Source: Bacillus xiamenensis | GTDB lineage: Bacteria > Bacillota > Bacilli > Bacillales > Bacillaceae | Assembly: GCF_000300535.1 (NCBI RefSeq) | Contig: NZ_AMSH01000006.1 | Location: 1-64,000 of the forward strand | Reading direction: 5' to 3' | Length of the DNA: 64,000 bases | Shown: piece after piece, positions 46,831-57,103 of the stretch | Layout of the letters: the number at the start of each line of letters is the position of its first letter | How positions within the stretch are numbered: position 1 is the first letter of the stretch | Position numbers and translations under genes: made by a program | Notes under the pieces: model-generated | Databases searched by the model: none | The model's input: the letters and a program-made list of their open reading frames with translations, nothing else | What the model was told of the DNA's origin: nothing

Positions 46831-48627
46831 TTAGCCAGTGATCGGCGTTTCCATTCGAAGAGCTGGATCACGCCAGATCTCGACCCATTTTTTAATAGCG
46901 AACACAATAATGACAAAACCTAAGATCAGCATGATGATAGACAGAACCGCATTCAGCACGCTGTAGCCAGATGCTTCAGGATTGAGATAGACATTCGCAA
47001 CCATCCAATAACCCGCATAATTTACCGTCACATATAAGTAAGCAAGCGGAATAAGACAAGTGAGCATATACCGCCTTTTATCCGCAATTTTCAGCACAAC
47101 TGTCGCCCCAATGATTAAGCCGACCGAAGCCATTAATTGGTTTGAAACCCCAAAGAGTGCCCAAATGGACCCAATGTCTCCAGAGTAAAGCAAGTAGCCC
47201 CACATAAAACAAGCAAGTGCGCTTGCAAAGACAGATCCTGGGACCCAGTCATTTCGTTTCAGCGGTTTATAGGCTTCTCCAAAGAAGTCTTGGATTAAAT
47301 ATCGCGCGACACGGGTTCCCGCGTCAATCGCCGTTAAAATAAAGACAGCTTCAAACATAATAACGAATTGGAAGAAATAAGATGCCAAATGACTAAAGAA
47401 CGGAATTCCCGTAAAGATGTATGCCATCCCTACAGCTAATGTAACGGCTCCACCTGTTCTTCCTTCTAAATCAAGGCCAATCTCTTTACTTAGCTGCGGA
47501 AGGTTCTCGACACTCATACCAAGCGTTCGGAACATTTCAGGTGTACTGTTAATCGCAAAATAATCTCCTGGATGCAGGGCAGTCGCAGCAATTAATGCCA
47601 TGATCCCAACCAAGCATTCTACCAGCATTGCGCCAAACGCTACAGGCTTCATATCACTCCAGCGATCCAGCATTTTAGGCGTTGTCCCTGAGCCAACAAA
47701 TGCGTGAAAACCGGAAATCGCGCCGCAGGCAATCGTGATGGAAATAAATGGCCAGACAGGACCAGCTAAAACAGGCCCTCCTCCATTCACAAACTCTGTA
47801 AACGCCGGAAATTGAATCGTTGGATTGACCACAAAGATCCCGGCAATGAGAGCGATGAACACACCAATTTTCATAAAACTGCTTAAATAGTCTCTTGGTG
47901 CCAAAAGCAGCCACACCGGCAAGGCCGCAGCAAAAAATGCATAGATCGGCAGGGCGAGAGCGAGTGTTTTTGTATCAAGGGTTAAAAGATCACCAAGTGC
48001 TGTTCCTTGAATATTTGGTCCAAGGAATACACCAAGCATCAGCAAAATAAATCCTGCAGATGTAGCCAGCTTTAAATTGCCGGTCTTTTTATAATAAAGA
48101 CCGACCCCCATCGCAATTGGAATCGTGATTCCGACCGCAAATGTTCCCCAAGGATTTCGTTCTAAAGCATGAAGCACAACCATGGACAGTCCTGCCATCG
48201 TAATCGTAATAATAAATAGCATCGCAAGCCCTGTACAAAATCCTGCAACAGGTCCTAGCTCTTCTTTCGCAACCTCTGATAGTGATTTCCCCTTTTTTCG
48301 CATCGAAGCAAATAACACGACAAGGTCATGTACAGCTCCCCCAATAACTGCCCCAATTAAAAGCCAAAGGAGACCAGGTAAATACCCAAATTGTGCGGCT
48401 AAAATCGGACCAACTAATGGACCGGCAGCGGCAATTGCAGCAAAGTGATGTCCAAATGTGACCCATTTATTTGTTGGCACATAATCTTTACCATCCTCTA
48501 GCGTATGGGCCGGTGTAGGATGATCGTCTGTGACCTTTAATACCTTCACCATCATAAATGTGCCATAGAGACGATACGCAATCGCTAAAATACACATAGA
48601 CCCTATAACAATTGTAACCGCATTCAT
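46831..48627 (-). CDS. cstA: CstA, carbon starvation protein A family transporter
   Basis: A 598-residue membrane protein with about 16 hydrophobic spans and CstA landmarks near the N terminus (NKWVTFGHHFAAIAAAGPLVGPILAAQ) and SGFHAFVGSGTTPKML. The family takes up pyruvate or peptides on carbon limitation. Length equals B. subtilis CstA. The intervening ysfBCDE genes of B. subtilis are absent here. Confidence 0.94.
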   Translation of the reverse strand: MNAVTIVIGSMCILAIAYRLYGTFMMVKVLKVTDDHPTPAHTLEDGKDYVPTNKWVTFGHHFAAIAAAGPLVGPILAAQFGYLPGLLWLLIGAVIGGAVHDLVVLFASMRKKGKSLSEVAKEELGPVAGFCTGLAMLFIITITMAGLSMVVLHALERNPWGTFAVGITIPIAMGVGLYYKKTGNLKLATSAGFILLMLGVFLGPNIQGTALGDLLTLDTKTLALALPIYAFFAAALPVWLLLAPRDYLSSFMKIGVFIALIAGIFVVNPTIQFPAFTEFVNGGGPVLAGPVWPFISITIACGAISGFHAFVGSGTTPKMLDRWSDMKPVAFGAMLVECLVGIMALIAATALHPGDYFAINSTPEMFRTLGMSVENLPQLSKEIGLDLEGRTGGAVTLAVGMAYIFTGIPFFSHLASYFFQFVIMFEAVFILTAIDAGTRVARYLIQDFFGEAYKPLKRNDWVPGSVFASALACFMWGYLLYSGDIGSIWALFGVSNQLMASVGLIIGATVVLKIADKRRYMLTCLIPLAYLYVTVNYAGYWMVANVYLNPEASGYSVLNAVLSIIMLILGFVIIVFAIKKWVEIWRDPALRMETPITG

Positions 48628-48766
48628 TCAACCATCCCCTTTTTGAAAACAATTTGTTACAAATATAACATAAATTGATTGATTTTTTCTTTCCTTTAAA
48701 ACCAAGTTGACAAATAGGAATAATTGATTTAATCTTAAATAAGCTTCACCTACTTCCATAAACTCT

Positions 48767-48802
48767 CTTTTGACAGAGCGATCTCTAAGCTCTGTCCTTT
48801 TT
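48767..48802 (+). terminator. Plus-strand terminator without a visible gene
   Basis: GACAGAGC/GCTCTGTC with a 9-base loop, followed by CTTTTTATT on the plus strand. No plus-strand gene ends here. The rest of the 350-bp gap (48628-48976) holds the cstA upstream region and the ysdC terminator; a TTGACA occurs at 48707 on the plus strand but its -10 is poor. Confidence 0.65.
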
Positions 48803-48940
48803 ATTGATTTCATCTTACAAAAATAAAAGATGGATCACATGTGCCTTATTAACTAGAAAATTCTCTCTTCATCCGCTAAAAATAGTTCTTTTGATACAAA
48901 TTAAAAACGATTCATTTCCTGGGAAATTCAATGGTGCAAA

Positions 48941-48973
48941 AAAGCCTTTCCTCTACACTGAGGAAAGGCTTTT
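48941..48973 (-). terminator. Terminator of ysdC
   Basis: AAAAGCCTTTCCT/AGGAAAGGCTTTT with T-run on the minus strand. Confidence 0.88.
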
Positions 48974-48976
48974 CTA

Positions 48977-50065
48977 TTAAGAACCATACGTAATTTGTTC
49001 GACAGTTTTTTGATCAAGTCTTTTGATAACTTCTGTTAAAAGCTTCACTGCATTTTCATAATCATCTCGGTGAATCATTGCTGCATGGGTATGAATATAC
49101 CTGCTTGGAATCCCGATGGATAGTGATGGAACACCATGACCTGTTAAATGGATACCCCCAGCATCTGTCCCCCCGCCAGGCACTGAATCATATTGATAAG
49201 GGATGTTCAATTCATCCGCTGTCTGGACAACAAAATCGCGAAGTCCTTTATGAGAAATCATAGAAGCATCAAATACGACAATCGTTGGTCCTTTGCCAAG
49301 TTTGCTCGTTGCTTCTTTTTCAGTGATGCCTGGCGTATCTCCTGCTACACCAACATCAATGGCAAATCCAATATCAGGCTGGATCGCGGCAGCAGCCGTT
49401 TTGGCTCCGCGCAGGCCTACTTCCTCTTGAACAGTTGCCACACTGTAAGCGATATTTTCATGCTGAGCACCATGTAAATTCTTCATGACATCAATCGCCA
49501 CTGCACAGCCGATACGATTGTCCCATGCTTTTGCAAGGAGCATTTTTTCATCATTCATGACCGTAAACTCAAAGTAAGGAACAATTTGATCTCCAGGCAG
49601 CACGCCCCACTCCATCGCCTGTTCTTTGCTTGAAGCCCCAATATCAATAAACATATCAGTAATTTCAATTGTTTTTTTGCGGGCTTCTGGTGATAAGACA
49701 TGTGGCGGTTTGGAACCAATCACACCTGTGATGTCCCCTTTTTTCGTCACAATGGTGACACGCTGTGCCAGCATGACCTGTGACCACCAGCCACCGACCG
49801 TTTGAAAACGAATATAGCCTTTGTCATCAATTTTTGTCACCATGAATCCTACTTCATCTAAGTGACCAGCGAGCATGATTTTAGGCCCATTTGCATTTCC
49901 TTCCTTCTTAGCGATGAAGCTGCCAAGGCGGTCTGTAGAAATTTCATCTGCATATGTTTCTATGTATGTCTGCATGACTTTTTTGACATCACGTTCATTT
50001 CCTGGAATCCCTTTTGCATCCGTTAGGTCTTTCAGCATAGTTAATGTTTGATCTAGTTTTGTCAT
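48977..50065 (-). CDS. ysdC: YsdC, M42-family aminopeptidase
   Basis: A 362-residue co-catalytic metallo-aminopeptidase (also described as endo-glucanase-like by old annotation). Metal ligands and catalytic residues lie in [49 protein letters not shown] and IHTHAAM. The start at 50065 has AAGGAGG 9 bases upstream. Divergent from ysdB. Confidence 0.93.
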   Translation of the reverse strand: MTKLDQTLTMLKDLTDAKGIPGNERDVKKVMQTYIETYADEISTDRLGSFIAKKEGNANGPKIMLAGHLDEVGFMVTKIDDKGYIRFQTVGGWWSQVMLAQRVTIVTKKGDITGVIGSKPPHVLSPEARKKTIEITDMFIDIGASSKEQAMEWGVLPGDQIVPYFEFTVMNDEKMLLAKAWDNRIGCAVAIDVMKNLHGAQHENIAYSVATVQEEVGLRGAKTAAAAIQPDIGFAIDVGVAGDTPGITEKEATSKLGKGPTIVVFDASMISHKGLRDFVVQTADELNIPYQYDSVPGGGTDAGGIHLTGHGVPSLSIGIPSRYIHTHAAMIHRDDYENAVKLLTEVIKRLDQKTVEQITYGS

Positions 50066-50243
50066 TCCGTTCATCCTCCTTTATCTTCATGGTGCATTCT
50101 TATTATACAAAACCTCATTCGTTCAATACGATCTTTTTATGAATATTTTTTCGTTTAACGAAATATTTTTTTAAAAAAGTTGAAACCTTTTGGCCTTTTC
50201 ATTCGTAGTACATCAGATAACGGTATTGGAGGTGCATCCTGTC

Positions 50244-50648
50244 ATGTTTGTTATCCTCATTAGACTTGCTCTTGTTGCACTGCTTGTCTATATTTTCTAC
50301 ATGGCGGTAAAATTCTTCTCAAACCCGAGAAGAAAGCTGAAACAAGCACAATTAAAAGAAGGCTTTTATTTTATGGACGAACAGCAAAATGCCCGCAAAA
50401 ATTTTAATTTCGTCTATAAAGGTGTCTTGTTTGAAGGGGAAAAGCACATTCCTTCTAAGGATCATCCTCTGTTTGTCCACTCCATTTACGTTTGGACGGA
50501 GTCACCTGAGAAGCTAAATGAGTTCACATTAGAAGACTTTGAAAAACTTGAGGAGAACATCATCGAACGATATCCTCAGACCAAAATTGATTGGGATCAG
50601 CCCATCAAAAAAATCAAACAAAAAAAAGGAGCAGACACGCCGTCTTGA
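50244..50648 (+). CDS. ysdB: YsdB, small membrane-anchored protein
   Basis: A 134-residue protein with one N-terminal membrane span (MFVILIRLALVALLVYIFYM) and a soluble acidic C-terminal domain of about 110 residues containing KEGFYFMDEQQNARKNFNFVYKG. In B. subtilis ysdB is SigW-regulated and affects sigma-W activity and antimicrobial resistance. The ATG at 50244 has TGGAGGTG upstream; an open extension to 50190 has no site. Confidence 0.88.
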   Translation: MFVILIRLALVALLVYIFYMAVKFFSNPRRKLKQAQLKEGFYFMDEQQNARKNFNFVYKGVLFEGEKHIPSKDHPLFVHSIYVWTESPEKLNEFTLEDFEKLEENIIERYPQTKIDWDQPIKKIKQKKGADTPS

Positions 50649-50666
50649 TGGCGTCTGCTCCTTTTT
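50626..50666. terminator. Bidirectional terminator between ysdB and ysdA
   Basis: AAAAAAGGAGCAGACGCC/GGCGTCTGCTCCTTTTT between convergent genes. Confidence 0.92.
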
Positions 50667-50941
50667 CAGATGAAATTCAAATATCCTAATATGACCAATT
50701 GAACAACAATTAGAACAGGCATGCCGATTTGAAAGGCAGGATGCTTTGTTTTATGACGGAAATACTGCATGCCAAGAAACGACCCAGCAGCACCAAAAAG
50801 CACTGCGGTACTCCATAAGTGCGCTTCTGATATTCTCCATTTATGCGCTTTTGCCCGGCGTTTATCTTCTCCCATGAGAAAAAAACCATAGACATTCACC
50901 AAGATGAGCAGCACGATCAGAGCGATGTTCATTTCTTTCAC
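50666..50941 (-). CDS. ysdA: YsdA, DUF1294 membrane protein
   Basis: A 91-residue integral membrane protein with three short spans and the DUF1294 pattern (MGEDKRRAKAHKWRISEAHLW, FGAAGSFLGMQYFRHKTKHPAF). Function unknown. It lies just downstream of the infC-rpmI-rplT operon, after a terminator. Confidence 0.9.
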   Translation of the reverse strand: MKEMNIALIVLLILVNVYGFFLMGEDKRRAKAHKWRISEAHLWSTAVLFGAAGSFLGMQYFRHKTKHPAFQIGMPVLIVVQLVILGYLNFI

Positions 50942-50955
50942 CTCACATGATGAGA

Positions 50956-50987
50956 AAAAAGATCACTCCTCGACGGAATGATCTTTT
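50956..50987 (-). terminator. Terminator behind rplT
   Basis: AAAAGATCATTCC/GAGTGATCTTTTTT on the minus strand. Confidence 0.82.
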
Positions 50988-50994
50988 ATATGAC

Positions 50995-51366
<372 letters not shown>

Positions 51367-51385
51367 CTATGATTCCTATTCCAAA

Positions 51386-51610
<225 letters not shown>

Positions 51611-52126
51611 TTACTTTTCGACTTTTGGTGCAAGCATGAGGAACATGCTACGTCCGTCCATCTTAGGTTTTGTTTCTACTGTTGCTACTTCAGCGCAAGC
51701 TTCAGAGAAACGGTCTAACACGCGCTGTCCGATTTCTTTATGCGTAATCGCACGCCCTTTAAAGCGGATAGAAGCTTTCACTTTATCTCCCTTTTCAAGG
51801 AATTTGATGGCATTACGGAGCTTCGTGTTAAAGTCATGTTCATCGATTGTCGGGCTCAACCGAACTTCTTTTAAGCTAATGATTTTCTGATTCTTACGTG
51901 CCTCTTTTTCCTTCTTCTGCTGTTCGAATCGGAACTTACCGTAGTCCATGATTCGGCAAACAGGTGGTTTTGCATTTGCAGCAACTAACACAAGGTCAAG
52001 ATTAGCTTTAGCAGCAATTTCCAGAGCTTCCTGGCGGGATTTAATCCCCAGCTGATCGCCATTTTGTCCGATCAAACGAACTTCACGCGCACGAATACCT
52101 TCATTAACTAATTGATCTTTGCTAAT
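51611..52126 (-). CDS. infC: Translation initiation factor IF-3, ATT start codon
   Basis: IF-3 of 171 residues: N-terminal domain starting [20 protein letters not shown] and C-terminal domain with [20 protein letters not shown] and [13 protein letters not shown]. The first in-frame ATG/TTG would cut off 17 conserved residues. GGAGGTG lies 7 bases before an ATT at 52124-52126, which matches the known AUU start of IF-3 in E. coli and Geobacillus. IF-3 discriminates against such starts, which gives self-control of its synthesis. Confidence 0.95.
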   Translation of the reverse strand: MSKDQLVNEGIRAREVRLIGQNGDQLGIKSRQEALEIAAKANLDLVLVAANAKPPVCRIMDYGKFRFEQQKKEKEARKNQKIISLKEVRLSPTIDEHDFNTKLRNAIKFLEKGDKVKASIRFKGRAITHKEIGQRVLDRFSEACAEVATVETKPKMDGRSMFLMLAPKVEK

Positions 52127-52129
52127 AGT

Positions 52130-52345
52130 GAGCCACCTCCATGAGATTTTGAATTGAGTTCACAACTCATTTTGACCATTTCGTTGTATGTTTTACAGGC
52201 AAACAAAAAGTGTGGGCATATAAAACACCCACACTGCGAACATTTGCATGAAAAAATAAATGTACGGTCAACCTGTCAACTACAAGCATGTGTCAATCAG
52301 GTGAGAAGCGGGTGCTTCTGCTTGTGATATCTATTCAATTCGTTA
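52130..52345 (-). promoter_or_regulatory. infC operon leader with L20-responsive attenuator
   Basis: About 215 nt between the promoter and infC. It contains the hairpin CAGTGTGGGTG/GCCCACACTTTTTG (52205-52238), a terminator on the minus strand, and upstream the CACCCGCTTCTCACC block with TGTAGTTGACAGG. This is the layout of the B. subtilis infC leader where L20 promotes early termination. Confidence 0.85.
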
Positions 52346-52348
52346 ATT

Positions 52349-52377
52349 ATTTTACACAATTTTCATTTGTCCGTCAA
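52349..52377 (-). promoter_or_regulatory. SigA promoter of infC-rpmI-rplT
   Basis: Minus strand TTGACG - 17 bp - TAAAAT. Confidence 0.8.
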
Positions 52378-52444
52378 GTAACCGAACTCTTGAAACAACT
52401 TTTTCATTTTAGCATGATGAAACGATTTGAGCAAGATTTTTTTA

Positions 52445-52766
52445 AACCATGATGTCATCAAAGAAGCAATTGCAGAAAGATTGGGATGACAATCACGCTC
52501 ACAAGCCCCCAATCATCAGCAAAAGGCTTTGCAAACAGCAGAATAATGATAACTCCATCTCAACACCAAACAGTGCTGCCTGTTGTTACTAAAAGAAGCA
52601 AAAATAAAAAAAGGATGTCCTTTTTCCGAAACCCTTGGTTGTGAAGCAGTAGATTGCGAAAGCCCTTCACATGCGCAAGCACAAAACCTAAAATAACGAT
52701 GATCCCCACATGCTCGATCATCATCAAAATGAAATGAAGCAAACCAGCCACCTCAGTTGATGTCAA
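52445..52766 (-). pseudogene. lytS: Remnant of lytS (N-terminal membrane domain) at the lost lytST-pftAB locus
   Basis: From 52766 the frame reads 68 residues, including MMIEHVGIIVILGFVLAHVK and LFLFLLLLVTTGSTVW, which resembles the first two spans of LytS (MxERVGLIVILAYVL, LIILFSLFAI). It stops at 52560; another frame continues with VIIILLFAKPFADDWGLVSV and IPIFLQLLL to a TGA near 52455. In B. subtilis the genes ysbB(pftB), ysbA(pftA), lytT and lytS lie exactly between infC and ysaA. So this looks like the decayed stump left after deletion of that block. A short functional membrane protein is the alternative. Confidence 0.55.
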
Positions 52767-52897
52767 TAGTCATGAGCAGTCAATGCTCACATCTCTCTCA
52801 AATCTTTTCTTTATTGCCCTCTCCTTCTATTGTAAAATGAACATGAGCCTGTCACATGCAATTGAAGGTAACTACATACATAACAAGGGAGAAGATC

Positions 52898-53677
52898 ATG
52901 AAAGCCGTATTTTTCGATTTAGATGACACTTTGCTTTGGGATGAAAAAAGCATTCAGACGACTTTTCAAGAAACATGCCGGGAAGCGGAAAAGAAATATG
53001 GACTTGATTCAGAAACATTTGAGCAGATTGTACGTGAAGAAGCAAGAAAGCTGTACTCTTCCTATGAAACATATGATTATACTGTCATGATCGGTATTAA
53101 TCCTTTTGAAGGACTGTGGTCAAATTTTAGTGAACCGATTAGCGAAGGCTTTCAAAAGTTGAACGCCCTTGCACCAGAGTATCGTAAAAACGCTTGGACG
53201 AACGGCTTAAAAAAGGCGGGAATTGACGATGAGGCATTTGGACAATACTTGGCTGATTTCTTTGCAGCAGAACGGAGAAAACGCCCGTATGTCTATGAAG
53301 AAACGTATCCTGTTTTAGACCGCCTGAAAGGCAGATATGAACTACTCCTATTAACAAATGGAGACCCTAGTCTTCAAAAGGAAAAGCTTGCAGGTGTACC
53401 AGAGCTTGCGCCTTATTTTAATGAAATTGTGATTTCAGGAGATTATGGGAAAGGCAAGCCTGACCCTGGCATCTTTGAGCACTGCCTCCAGCTGTTAAAT
53501 CTCACAAAAGATGACGTCATTATGGTAGGAGATAATCCAAAAACAGATATTCTCGGAGCATCTCGCGTTGGCATCCAAACCGTTTGGATCAACCGCCACG
53601 GCAAGAAGAATGAAACAGATGTGACGCCAGATTATGAAATTAAAGACTTACATGAATTGTTTGATATATTAAAGTAG
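52898..53677 (+). CDS. ysaA: YsaA, HAD-family hydrolase
   Basis: A 259-residue haloacid-dehalogenase-type phosphatase: motif [11 protein letters not shown], motif II LLLTNGD, Lys motif PEL...[13 protein letters not shown] and motif [12 protein letters not shown]. Substrate unknown. The ATG at 52898 has AAGGGAGAAG upstream. In B. subtilis ysaA lies between lytS and thrS. Confidence 0.9.
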   Translation: MKAVFFDLDDTLLWDEKSIQTTFQETCREAEKKYGLDSETFEQIVREEARKLYSSYETYDYTVMIGINPFEGLWSNFSEPISEGFQKLNALAPEYRKNAWTNGLKKAGIDDEAFGQYLADFFAAERRKRPYVYEETYPVLDRLKGRYELLLLTNGDPSLQKEKLAGVPELAPYFNEIVISGDYGKGKPDPGIFEHCLQLLNLTKDDVIMVGDNPKTDILGASRVGIQTVWINRHGKKNETDVTPDYEIKDLHELFDILK

Positions 53678-53687
53678 ATTCAAAGAG

Positions 53688-53722
53688 AAAACACCCTTCT
53701 CCAGACGAGATAGGGTGTTTTT
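53688..53722. terminator. Bidirectional terminator between ysaA and the chemoreceptor gene
   Basis: AAAACACCCT/AGGGTGTTTT between convergent genes. Confidence 0.85.
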
Positions 53723-53732
53723 GGTCTCTCGG

Positions 53733-54662
53733 TTACACAATGTCCGCTAGACTCTGTGCTTGACGATCTAAGCCGCGGGCTGCTTCTCCTACATTGATGA
53801 ATTCTTCGCTTGCCTGCTTCACAAGATCCCGGTTTGTAAACACACTCGTTTTTGCCCGGCTCGTTCCGCTGCTGACCTTTTCTACTTCTATATGAATTGC
53901 TTTCACATATCGATCCACTTTTACGATTGCTTCCTTTGAATCTGTCGCAAGCTTTCGAATTTCCGCCGCCACCACACTAAAGCCATTTCCATAGGAGCCC
54001 GCATGTGCAGCTTCTATAGCTGCATTCAGTGCGAGCAGCTGCGTTTGGGAAGCAATGCTGTGAATGGTCGTCGCAATTGAGCTGATCGACTCAACCTGCT
54101 CTGTTAAGCCTTCTAGTAAGCTCATGTTTTGATCTGTTTCATTGGCGATATGTTCAAAAGAAGCATTGACACTTTGACTATGCTGAATACCAATTTCTGC
54201 CCGCTCCATTAATTTCGCAGACATGTCCTTTAAATCTTTTACGACCTGCTTCATTGAGTTTTCTCTCTCTGTAATATCTGTTGCCACTTTCACAACAGCT
54301 ACGACGTTCCCCTCGTCATTGAGGACTGGTGTATACGTCGCTTCAAGCCATAAGGTGTCACCGTACTTAGTGATCCGCTGCACCTTTTCCTGGAAAACGC
54401 GACCATCCTTTAAACGCTTCCAAAACATTTGATAACTTGTGTGCTCTGCCATATGCGGAGGACAAAATTGTCTATGTTTTAAACCAATCATTTCTTCCTT
54501 AGAATAGCCCATGGCTTTTGCGAAAATATCATTGACCCATAGCACCTCACCCGTCACATCAAATTCAATCATTGCTAGTGAATGCTCTAATGCACCAAGA
54601 ACGGCTGACTGTTCCAATACTTGTGATGATAATACGTTTGTTGTTTGAACCATCTCTTTCAT
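53733..54662 (-). CDS. Soluble PAS-domain chemoreceptor-like protein
   Basis: About 309 residues with no membrane span. A PAS domain (about 30-140: [27 protein letters not shown], then a PAC segment ending [12 protein letters not shown]) is followed by a short methyl-accepting signalling domain with the hairpin tip [33 protein letters not shown]. This resembles cytoplasmic Aer-like or YfmS-type receptors that sense redox state or a soluble ligand and act on CheA. The signalling part is shorter than in full MCPs. The start (54662, or an ATG three codons later with GGGGG at better spacing) is uncertain. I do not recall it at this place in B. subtilis. Confidence 0.85.
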   Translation of the reverse strand: MKEMVQTTNVLSSQVLEQSAVLGALEHSLAMIEFDVTGEVLWVNDIFAKAMGYSKEEMIGLKHRQFCPPHMAEHTSYQMFWKRLKDGRVFQEKVQRITKYGDTLWLEATYTPVLNDEGNVVAVVKVATDITERENSMKQVVKDLKDMSAKLMERAEIGIQHSQSVNASFEHIANETDQNMSLLEGLTEQVESISSIATTIHSIASQTQLLALNAAIEAAHAGSYGNGFSVVAAEIRKLATDSKEAIVKVDRYVKAIHIEVEKVSSGTSRAKTSVFTNRDLVKQASEEFINVGEAARGLDRQAQSLADIV

Positions 54663-54777
54663 TCCCCCATTTTCTTCTCTCACCAATAGTACATACTTAC
54701 CCGTACTTTCGTACTATCTAAACGTATCATTCAAACATCTGGATCACCAGAGGAGAATTTTTTTCCATAAGAAAAAA

Positions 54778-54806
54778 CCAGTGATCTCAAAGGAAAGAGA
54801 TCACCG
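54778..54806 (-). terminator. Terminator of thrS
   Basis: CCGGTGATCTCTT/AGATCACTGGTTTTTTC on the minus strand. Confidence 0.88.
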
Positions 54807-54825
54807 GCTGCATTGTTTGAAAAGA

Positions 54826-56766
54826 TTATTTTTTCGCTTCTGCTACTGCATGTTTCACAAAAGCTTCAAGGTCCATTGTTTCTGAATCTTGTTCACCGTA
54901 TTTTCTTACATTGACTGCGCCATTTTCTGCTTCTTGATCACCGACAACCAGCATGTACGGAATCTTTTGCATTTGCGCTTCTCTAATTTTGTATCCAATT
55001 TTTTCATCACGGCTGTCAAGCTCTACACGCAGACCTTCAAGCTGCAAACGTTCTTGCACTTTTTTCGCGTAGTCTAGATGAACAGACGGTGAAACCGGGA
55101 TGACTTGGAATTGTACAGGTGCCAGCCATGTTGGAAGAGCTCCTTTGTATTCTTCAATTAAGAAGGCAACAAAGCGCTCCATTGTGGACACGACCCCTCT
55201 ATGAATCACCACTGGACGATGGTGCTTCCCATCTTCTCCGATATATGTGAGATCGAAGCGCTCTGGAAGTAAGAAATCAAGCTGTACAGTGGACAGCGTC
55301 TCTTCTTTCCCAAGAGCTGTCTTCACTTGTACATCAAGCTTCGGTCCATAAAATGCCGCTTCGCCTTCTGCTTCATAGTAGTCATGTCCAAGCTCGTCCA
55401 TTGCATCTTTCAGCATGGACTGTGCTTTATTCCACATGGCATCATCATCGAAATACTTTTCTGTATCCTCTGGATCACGATAAGATAAGCGGAATGTGTA
55501 ATCATTTAAGCCGAAGTCTTGATACACTTCTTCAATTAAACGAACTGTACGGATGAACTCGTCTTTGATTTGATCTGGACGAACGAAGATATGTGCATCG
55601 TTTAATGTCATGCCGCGAACACGCTGAAGGCCAGATAAAGCACCTGACATTTCATAGCGGTGCATTGTCCCAAGCTCTGCAATCCGAATTGGCAATTCGC
55701 GATAGCTGTGCGGTTCATTTTTATAAATCATCATATGGTGCGGGCAGTTCATTGGACGAAGGACAAGATCTTCGTTGTCCATTTCCATGACTGGGAACAT
55801 ATCTTCTTGATAATGCGCCCAGTGGCCTGATGTTTTATATAATTCTACACTCGCTAAAACAGGTGTATACACATGTTCATAACCAAGGCGTACTTCCTTA
55901 TCAACAATGTAGCGCTCAATCACGCGGCGGATGGTTGCCCCTTTTGGCAGCCAGAGCGGAAGGCCTTGACCTACCTTTTGAGAGTTCGCAAACAGCTTCA
56001 GTTCTTTCCCAAGTTTACGGTGATCGCGTTCTTTTGCTTCTTCAAGTAGACGTAAATGTTCATTTAAATCTTCTTTATTAAAGAAAGCTGTTCCGTAAAT
56101 ACGCTGCAGCATTTGATTGTTACTGTCACCTCTCCAGTATGCACCTGCAAGGCTTAACAGCTTGAACTCTTTGATTTTTCCTGTAGACGGCAAGTGAATG
56201 CCGCGGCATAGGTCAAAGAATTCACCCTGCTCATAAATTGTGACAGTTTCGCCTTCTGGAATCGCCTCTAACAGCTCGAGCTTCAATTCATCGCCAATTG
56301 CTTCAAAACGTGCTTTCGCTTCTTCTCTAGATACTTCAACACGCTCAATCGGCAGGTTGCTGTTAATGATTTTCTTCATTTCTTTTTCAATCTTTGGTAA
56401 ATCTTCAGGTGTAATGGCAACATCGATATCGACATCGTAGTAGAAGCCATTTTCAATCACAGGGCCTACGCCAAACTGGACGTGATGCTCTTTTCCATAA
56501 ATGCGTTTGATCGCTTGTGCCAGCAAATGGGCTGTGCTGTGACGCATAATATCGAGGGCTTCTTCACTTTTATCTGTGATGATCTCAATTGTTCCACTTT
56601 CTAATAGCGGCGTACGCAGATCTATTTCTTTGCCGTTCAATTTACCGGCAAGCGCTTTTTTCTTTAGGCCCGGGCTAATTGATGCCGCGATGTCTTCTGT
56701 TGTTGCTGTTTTGTCAAACTCCTTGACTGCTCCATCTGGAAATGTAAGTTGAATTTGTTCTGACAT
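54826..56766 (-). CDS. thrS: Threonyl-tRNA synthetase
   Basis: A 646-residue class II synthetase: N-terminal TGS domain ([14 protein letters not shown]), editing domain ([16 protein letters not shown]), catalytic core with [14 protein letters not shown] and zinc ligands, motif 2 around [18 protein letters not shown], motif 3 [15 protein letters not shown], and the anticodon-binding domain. Expression is set by the T-box upstream. The gene order ysaA-thrS-ytxC matches B. subtilis. Confidence 0.97.
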   Translation of the reverse strand: MSEQIQLTFPDGAVKEFDKTATTEDIAASISPGLKKKALAGKLNGKEIDLRTPLLESGTIEIITDKSEEALDIMRHSTAHLLAQAIKRIYGKEHHVQFGVGPVIENGFYYDVDIDVAITPEDLPKIEKEMKKIINSNLPIERVEVSREEAKARFEAIGDELKLELLEAIPEGETVTIYEQGEFFDLCRGIHLPSTGKIKEFKLLSLAGAYWRGDSNNQMLQRIYGTAFFNKEDLNEHLRLLEEAKERDHRKLGKELKLFANSQKVGQGLPLWLPKGATIRRVIERYIVDKEVRLGYEHVYTPVLASVELYKTSGHWAHYQEDMFPVMEMDNEDLVLRPMNCPHHMMIYKNEPHSYRELPIRIAELGTMHRYEMSGALSGLQRVRGMTLNDAHIFVRPDQIKDEFIRTVRLIEEVYQDFGLNDYTFRLSYRDPEDTEKYFDDDAMWNKAQSMLKDAMDELGHDYYEAEGEAAFYGPKLDVQVKTALGKEETLSTVQLDFLLPERFDLTYIGEDGKHHRPVVIHRGVVSTMERFVAFLIEEYKGALPTWLAPVQFQVIPVSPSVHLDYAKKVQERLQLEGLRVELDSRDEKIGYKIREAQMQKIPYMLVVGDQEAENGAVNVRKYGEQDSETMDLEAFVKHAVAEAKK

Positions 56767-56784
56767 CTCTGGTCACTCCTTTTT

Positions 56785-57060
56785 TTGGCAATATAAAAAC
56801 CCCGCCCCCTGGAAAGGGACGAGGTTGAATAAACGGAATCGTGGTTCCACCCTTTTTCCCGTATTTGCAGCTTGCTTTGTCAAAAGCAAATACGGCTTGT
56901 GGTTCGATAACGGGAATTCCCGTCAGCTATTACTAAAAAAGTTCACAGCTGATGTTCAAAGGTGGTAAAGCAAATGGTCCTCAGCTAGGAAGCTTTCAGC
57001 CGCGGCTTCCCTCTCTTTAAGCGGGTGTTCATTTGTTCATGTCCTTATCAATACGGTCTC
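56785..57060 (-). promoter_or_regulatory. T-box leader of thrS (Thr)
   Basis: Minus strand carries the T-box core AAAAAGGGTGGAACCACG (56840-56857), then a terminator stem CCTCGTCCCTTTCC/GGGGGCGGGGTTTTTA. A likely specifier is ACC (Thr) in GAGGACCATT at 56976-56978. It fills the gap between thrS and ytxC. Confidence 0.95.
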
Positions 57061-57103
57061 TGTATGAAGTTACACCGTATTATAAAACGTTTTTTCGTGA
57101 AAA

